A DNA stretch of 64,000 bases from Pardosa pseudoannulata (lineage: Eukaryota > Arthropoda > Arachnida > Araneae > Lycosidae), in NCBI GenBank assembly GCA_032207245.1, contig CM063506.1:18076182-18140181 (forward strand), given 5' to 3'. Shown here one piece after another: positions 60,763 to 64,000 of the stretch. The notes under the pieces were generated by a model, which did no database searches, was not told the DNA's origin, and saw nothing but the letters and a program-made list of their open reading frames with translations. Both the position numbers and the translations under genes were made by a program. The stretch's first letter is position 1, and every line of letters starts with the position of its first letter.

Positions 60763-62685
60763 TTAACGTTCAGGTGAATCGGGTTGTGTATAGGGGACAC
60801 TGGATCCCCCTAGCCTCATGGTATCCTATGGCTTATTTCTAGGTTGAATTCACAGATTATTTTAAACAAATTTTACTTGATGATAGAGAAGAAAATTTTC
60901 CATGGTGCTGCATAGCGAAATTTTTAAAAAGAGCTAGAAAATATATTTAATTTTAAATAATTTGTGAAAAATTTTGATATAGTCTTTTTTGAAAGCAAAT
61001 AATTGCAGCATTTCATGGCGTAATACATATAAAAAGTCACGCGCAATCCTGGAGAATTTGATATTATATCACGTGACTGAACGTGTTTAAAGGAGTTATT
61101 AAATGTAAATGGTCCGGTAATAGACCAATTTTATGTATAAGTAATCTATAAGTATCTGTATCTATAAGTAACAAGTAATCAAGGGAATATGTATCCCAAT
61201 GCCTTAAGCTCATTGCTCGTTAAAATTAAACGCGTTTTACATTTCAGTCAATTATATTTGAAGTTTGTATCAAATATCAGTATGCAAAACAGAGAGAGAA
61301 AAACTAATATATTTTAAGCGTACAGTTGTATACAATAAACAAAAAAATTACTCCTCAGAAGTGAATCGAATAGTCAGAAAACATTACCAAAATGATTTAA
61401 ATATTGATTACGAGCAAGTCCACCAAAAACAGTTTGTTATTCACCCTTTCTGAGATTTTTTACTTAGATTGACCATTAAGGCTTATTGTCCTGAAAACCG
61501 TATAATAGCATATATGTTCTTAATTAGAAAAAATTTTTAAAATTGAAAATTTATAGATTTATCAGTCTAGTAACTTCTGAAATAGAATCATTTTGAAAGA
61601 TTTTCTTCTATTTGATTTGATTATAGTGAATATAAAATTGATTTTAATTAGAATTATATGCAATAGATTAAAAATGTTAGTTCTTTATTTTTTGATATTC
61701 TAAATTAGATGAAATAACAATAATATAAATCACTATTTAGCACAGTTTTCTTTACCATACAAAGGCGGATGAATAAACTTAAAAAATTACTTACAAGGAA
61801 TATAATCTAAGAAATGAAGACTTAATGAAAGCATTTATCTCTTTGTTTCACGAGCAATAAATTTATATGAAACAGAATTTAACCTTCAGGTGAATCGGGA
61901 TGTGTATAGGCGACACTGGATCCGCCTAGCCTCATGTTATCCTATGGCTTATTTCTAGGTTGAATTCACAGATTATTTTAAATAAATTTTACTTGATGAT
62001 AGAAAAGAAAATTTTCCATTGTGCTGCATAGGGAAATTTTTAAAAAAAGCTAGAAAATATATTTAATTTTAAATAGTTTATGAAAAATTTTGATATAGTC
62101 TTTTTTGAACACAAATAATTGCAGCATTTTATGGCGTAATACATATACAAAAGTCACGTGCAATCTCGGAGAATTTGACACTATATCACGTGACAAAATG
62201 TGTTAAAAGGAGCTGTTAAATATAAAGGGTCCAGAAATAGAACAATTGTATCTATAAGTAATCATCTAGCGGGGGGAATATGATATAACTCTGTCCCAAT
62301 ACCTTAAGCTTATTGCTCGTTAAAATTAAACGCGTTTTTTATATCAGTCAATTATATTTGAAGTTAGTATCAAATACCACTATGGAAAACAGAGAGAGAA
62401 AAAATTAATATATTTTAAGCGTAGAGTTGTATACAATAAACAAAAAAATTACTCCACAGAAGTGAATCGAACAATCAGAAAACATTATGAAAATGTTTTA
62501 AATTTTGATTCTGAGTATGCCCACCAAAATCAGTTTGTTATTCACCCTGAGATTTTGTACTTAGATTAACAATTAGGCTTATTGTCCTGAAAAGATTAAA
62601 CAGATTATTTGTATAGTTTTTTAAATCTTTTCCTGGAACAATCTCTCAAATTTTTAAGAATCATCTATTATTTATAATTTTGTCA

Positions 62686-63110
62686 TTTGGGTGAAGATTT
62701 CTAAAATCTCACAAGTCAATTAATTTTACAAAATGAATTAATATTTAAAGCAAGTGGAATCAGGACTCATAGGTACATCTGTAAAAGAACTTTACTTTAG
62801 AGTACTGTGGTTAAATATGATAACAAATAAACCTGTGATCGTTTTTTTTATAAAACCATAAAATGTTTAGAAACTACAGCTCATTATATAGAAGAAATAT
62901 GAATATTAAACAACATATTGTTTTAAAAGTGGTTTAAATTTCATATATATTTCGTTAACTTAGATTTAAGATATTATCAATTGGTGTTAAAGTGTTAATA
63001 AACTGTAAAATAATTATTCCATTTTATATAATTTTCATAACTTTGTAAACTTTGTGTGCAATTTAATCCGGTAAAAACTAATATTTCTGCGTAACGTTTT
63101 TACTAAGTTA
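62686..63110. other. AT-rich non-coding DNA, nothing recognised
   Basis: No feature seen. Confidence 0.5.
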
Positions 63111-63113
63111 AAA

Positions 63114-63230
63114 ATGAGGAATTTGTGCTTTATCTTTTTAATTCTTTTCGCTCCAATGTTGATTCTGACTCGTTACCATCATTCTTCTGTAGTAAATTAT
63201 AAAGCCAAGCGAGGCTTCGCAGAAATTTAA
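63114..63230 (+). CDS. Possible 38-residue small ORF with hydrophobic N-terminus
   Basis: ATG at 63114 opens MRNLCFIFLILFAPMLIL, which looks like a signal peptide or membrane segment. About 20 polar residues including NYKAKRGFAEI follow, then a stop (TAA ends at 63230). The KAKRG motif could be a dibasic processing site if the product were a secreted peptide. This is a guess from composition: short hydrophobic ORFs are frequent in T-rich DNA, and no splice sites or homologue are evident. Confidence 0.15.
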   Translation: MRNLCFIFLILFAPMLILTRYHHSSVVNYKAKRGFAEI

Positions 63231-64000
63231 ATTTAAAATAACTGATTACGCTTGGTTAATAGAATTAAAATTGTCAAATCAGTTGTAAATTGATATAACT
63301 CAAATAATATTTCGGACTAGAGTTTTAGTAATCAGGAAAATTAGTTTGGTACGCAAAAGAATAAAGTATTTGAAGTCAAGTAAAAAATACGTTATTATGT
63401 TCAATCTGTCTTTCAATTATATAACAATGAAATATAACAATTTTATGTCAAAAACAATGATGGAAAAATAAAAAATCACAGAAAAAGTTTTTTTCTGAAG
63501 CAAAGTTACGAACTTACTGCTGCGTTTGTTCATGAAATTTCGTGGCCCCTCCATTAAACTTAATTCGTTAATCCGATCCGAAGCTTGTGTCTGAATTAAG
63601 AGCTTATGCAGTGTATGAAAAATAACTGCAAGAGAAGCAAGGAGTTGGTGTTTAAATTCTCCCTCCTTGCTTCTTTGCAGTTTCTAAAAGCTCTCAAAAT
63701 ATTCTCGTGGATTTGATTTCGGTTTACATGCCATAAAAATTTTAGCCGCACTTCGAACCTTTAAACTTTCAATTATTTCAGTTTCTTCTTTCTTTAAATT
63801 TGTATTTCTCTAAGATGTGTTTGAAATGTACTGTTCTGCTATTAAAACCAACTTGTTTATTGCATTTTGTAATGTGCAGCAAAAAGAATGAAATACACGA
63901 GGACTTTACTTCAAGAGTCTTCTATTAAAATTAATCATAAAAGAATCGACAAACGTACAGAATATCTTTATAGTGAGATTTAAAAAAAAGTTAGCCAAAT
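63231..64000. other. AT-rich non-coding DNA to the window end
   Basis: Apart from the hairpin at 63624, no gene or repeat is recognised. Confidence 0.45.
63624..63682 (+). ncRNA. Pre-miRNA-like hairpin candidate
   Basis: AACTGCAAGAGAAGCAAGGA and the following G (63624-63644) pair with CTCCTTGCTTCTTTGCAGTT (63663-63682). The stem is about 20 bp with one single-base bulge, around an 18-base loop. The size and near-perfect pairing fit a microRNA precursor, but short inverted repeats of transposon origin look the same. The strand is arbitrary. Confidence 0.3.

Overview
This is a gene-poor, strongly AT-rich stretch of an animal genome. The transposon content (mariner, Tc1, pogo/Tigger, TTAA-targeting elements, RTE-like non-LTR fragments, LTR elements, tRNA-derived SINEs) and the GT-AG-bounded immunoglobulin exon point to an arthropod. 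An arachnid such as a spider is my best guess, but nothing in the sequence proves it. Almost every open reading frame here is a microsatellite artefact or a decayed transposon fragment.

Host coding sequence is minimal. The one well-supported host exon is at 41815-42111 on the minus strand: a 297-bp, phase 1-1 exon encoding a single Ig domain, much richer in G+C than its surroundings. Bases 1-65 may be the 3' end of an exon on the plus strand, with a donor at 66. Two weaker candidates are a TATA box with a possible 5'-UTR exon (21991-22110) and a 38-codon ORF with a hydrophobic N-terminus (63114-63230). The rest reads as intron or intergenic DNA.

Layout: 1-2.3 kb, SINE remnant and microsatellite-bounded duplication; 3.06-5.74 kb, a TTAA element and a 5-unit array of about 365 bp; 5.7-6.5 kb, a CpG-richer unique block; 6.5-9.6 kb, mariner (27-bp TIRs, TA target sites) and a 925-bp TTAA element; 9.9-15.6 kb, two pogo/Tigger copies, one carrying a nested insertion, plus SINEs; 19.0-20.6 kb, a short LTR retrotransposon with paired LTRs and a 5-bp target duplication; 22.3-23.3 kb, a 1-kb (AT)n tract; 25.2-27.6 kb, a 1.17-kb tandem duplication; 27.7-29.1 kb, two convergent non-LTR fragments; 30.15-31.6 kb, three head-to-tail SINEs and a Tc1; 33.1-37.3 kb, a 115-bp satellite split by a 2.9-kb transposon with 0.8-kb inverted repeats; 39.3-41.5 kb, a TTAA element carrying a Tc1, then a SINE; 43.7-44.1 kb, a pair of foldback MITEs; 45.4-46.4 kb, a duplicated deleted mariner; 48.8-49.6 kb, a TTAA element and SINE; 51.0-54.3 kb, tandem duplications; 54.5-56.1 kb, a long-TIR element and a solo LTR; 56.2-58.7 kb, a two-phase satellite; 58.9-62.7 kb, a tandem segmental duplication in which one copy carries a TTAA element and the other keeps the empty site.

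No operon-like or pathway-level gene cooperation is present. The main interest is in the mobile elements. Many have readable boundaries (target duplications, TIRs, empty sites), and several nonautonomous families may be undescribed: the TTAA families, the GGG-ended 4-bp-TSD elements, and a SINE with about a dozen copies in 64 kb.
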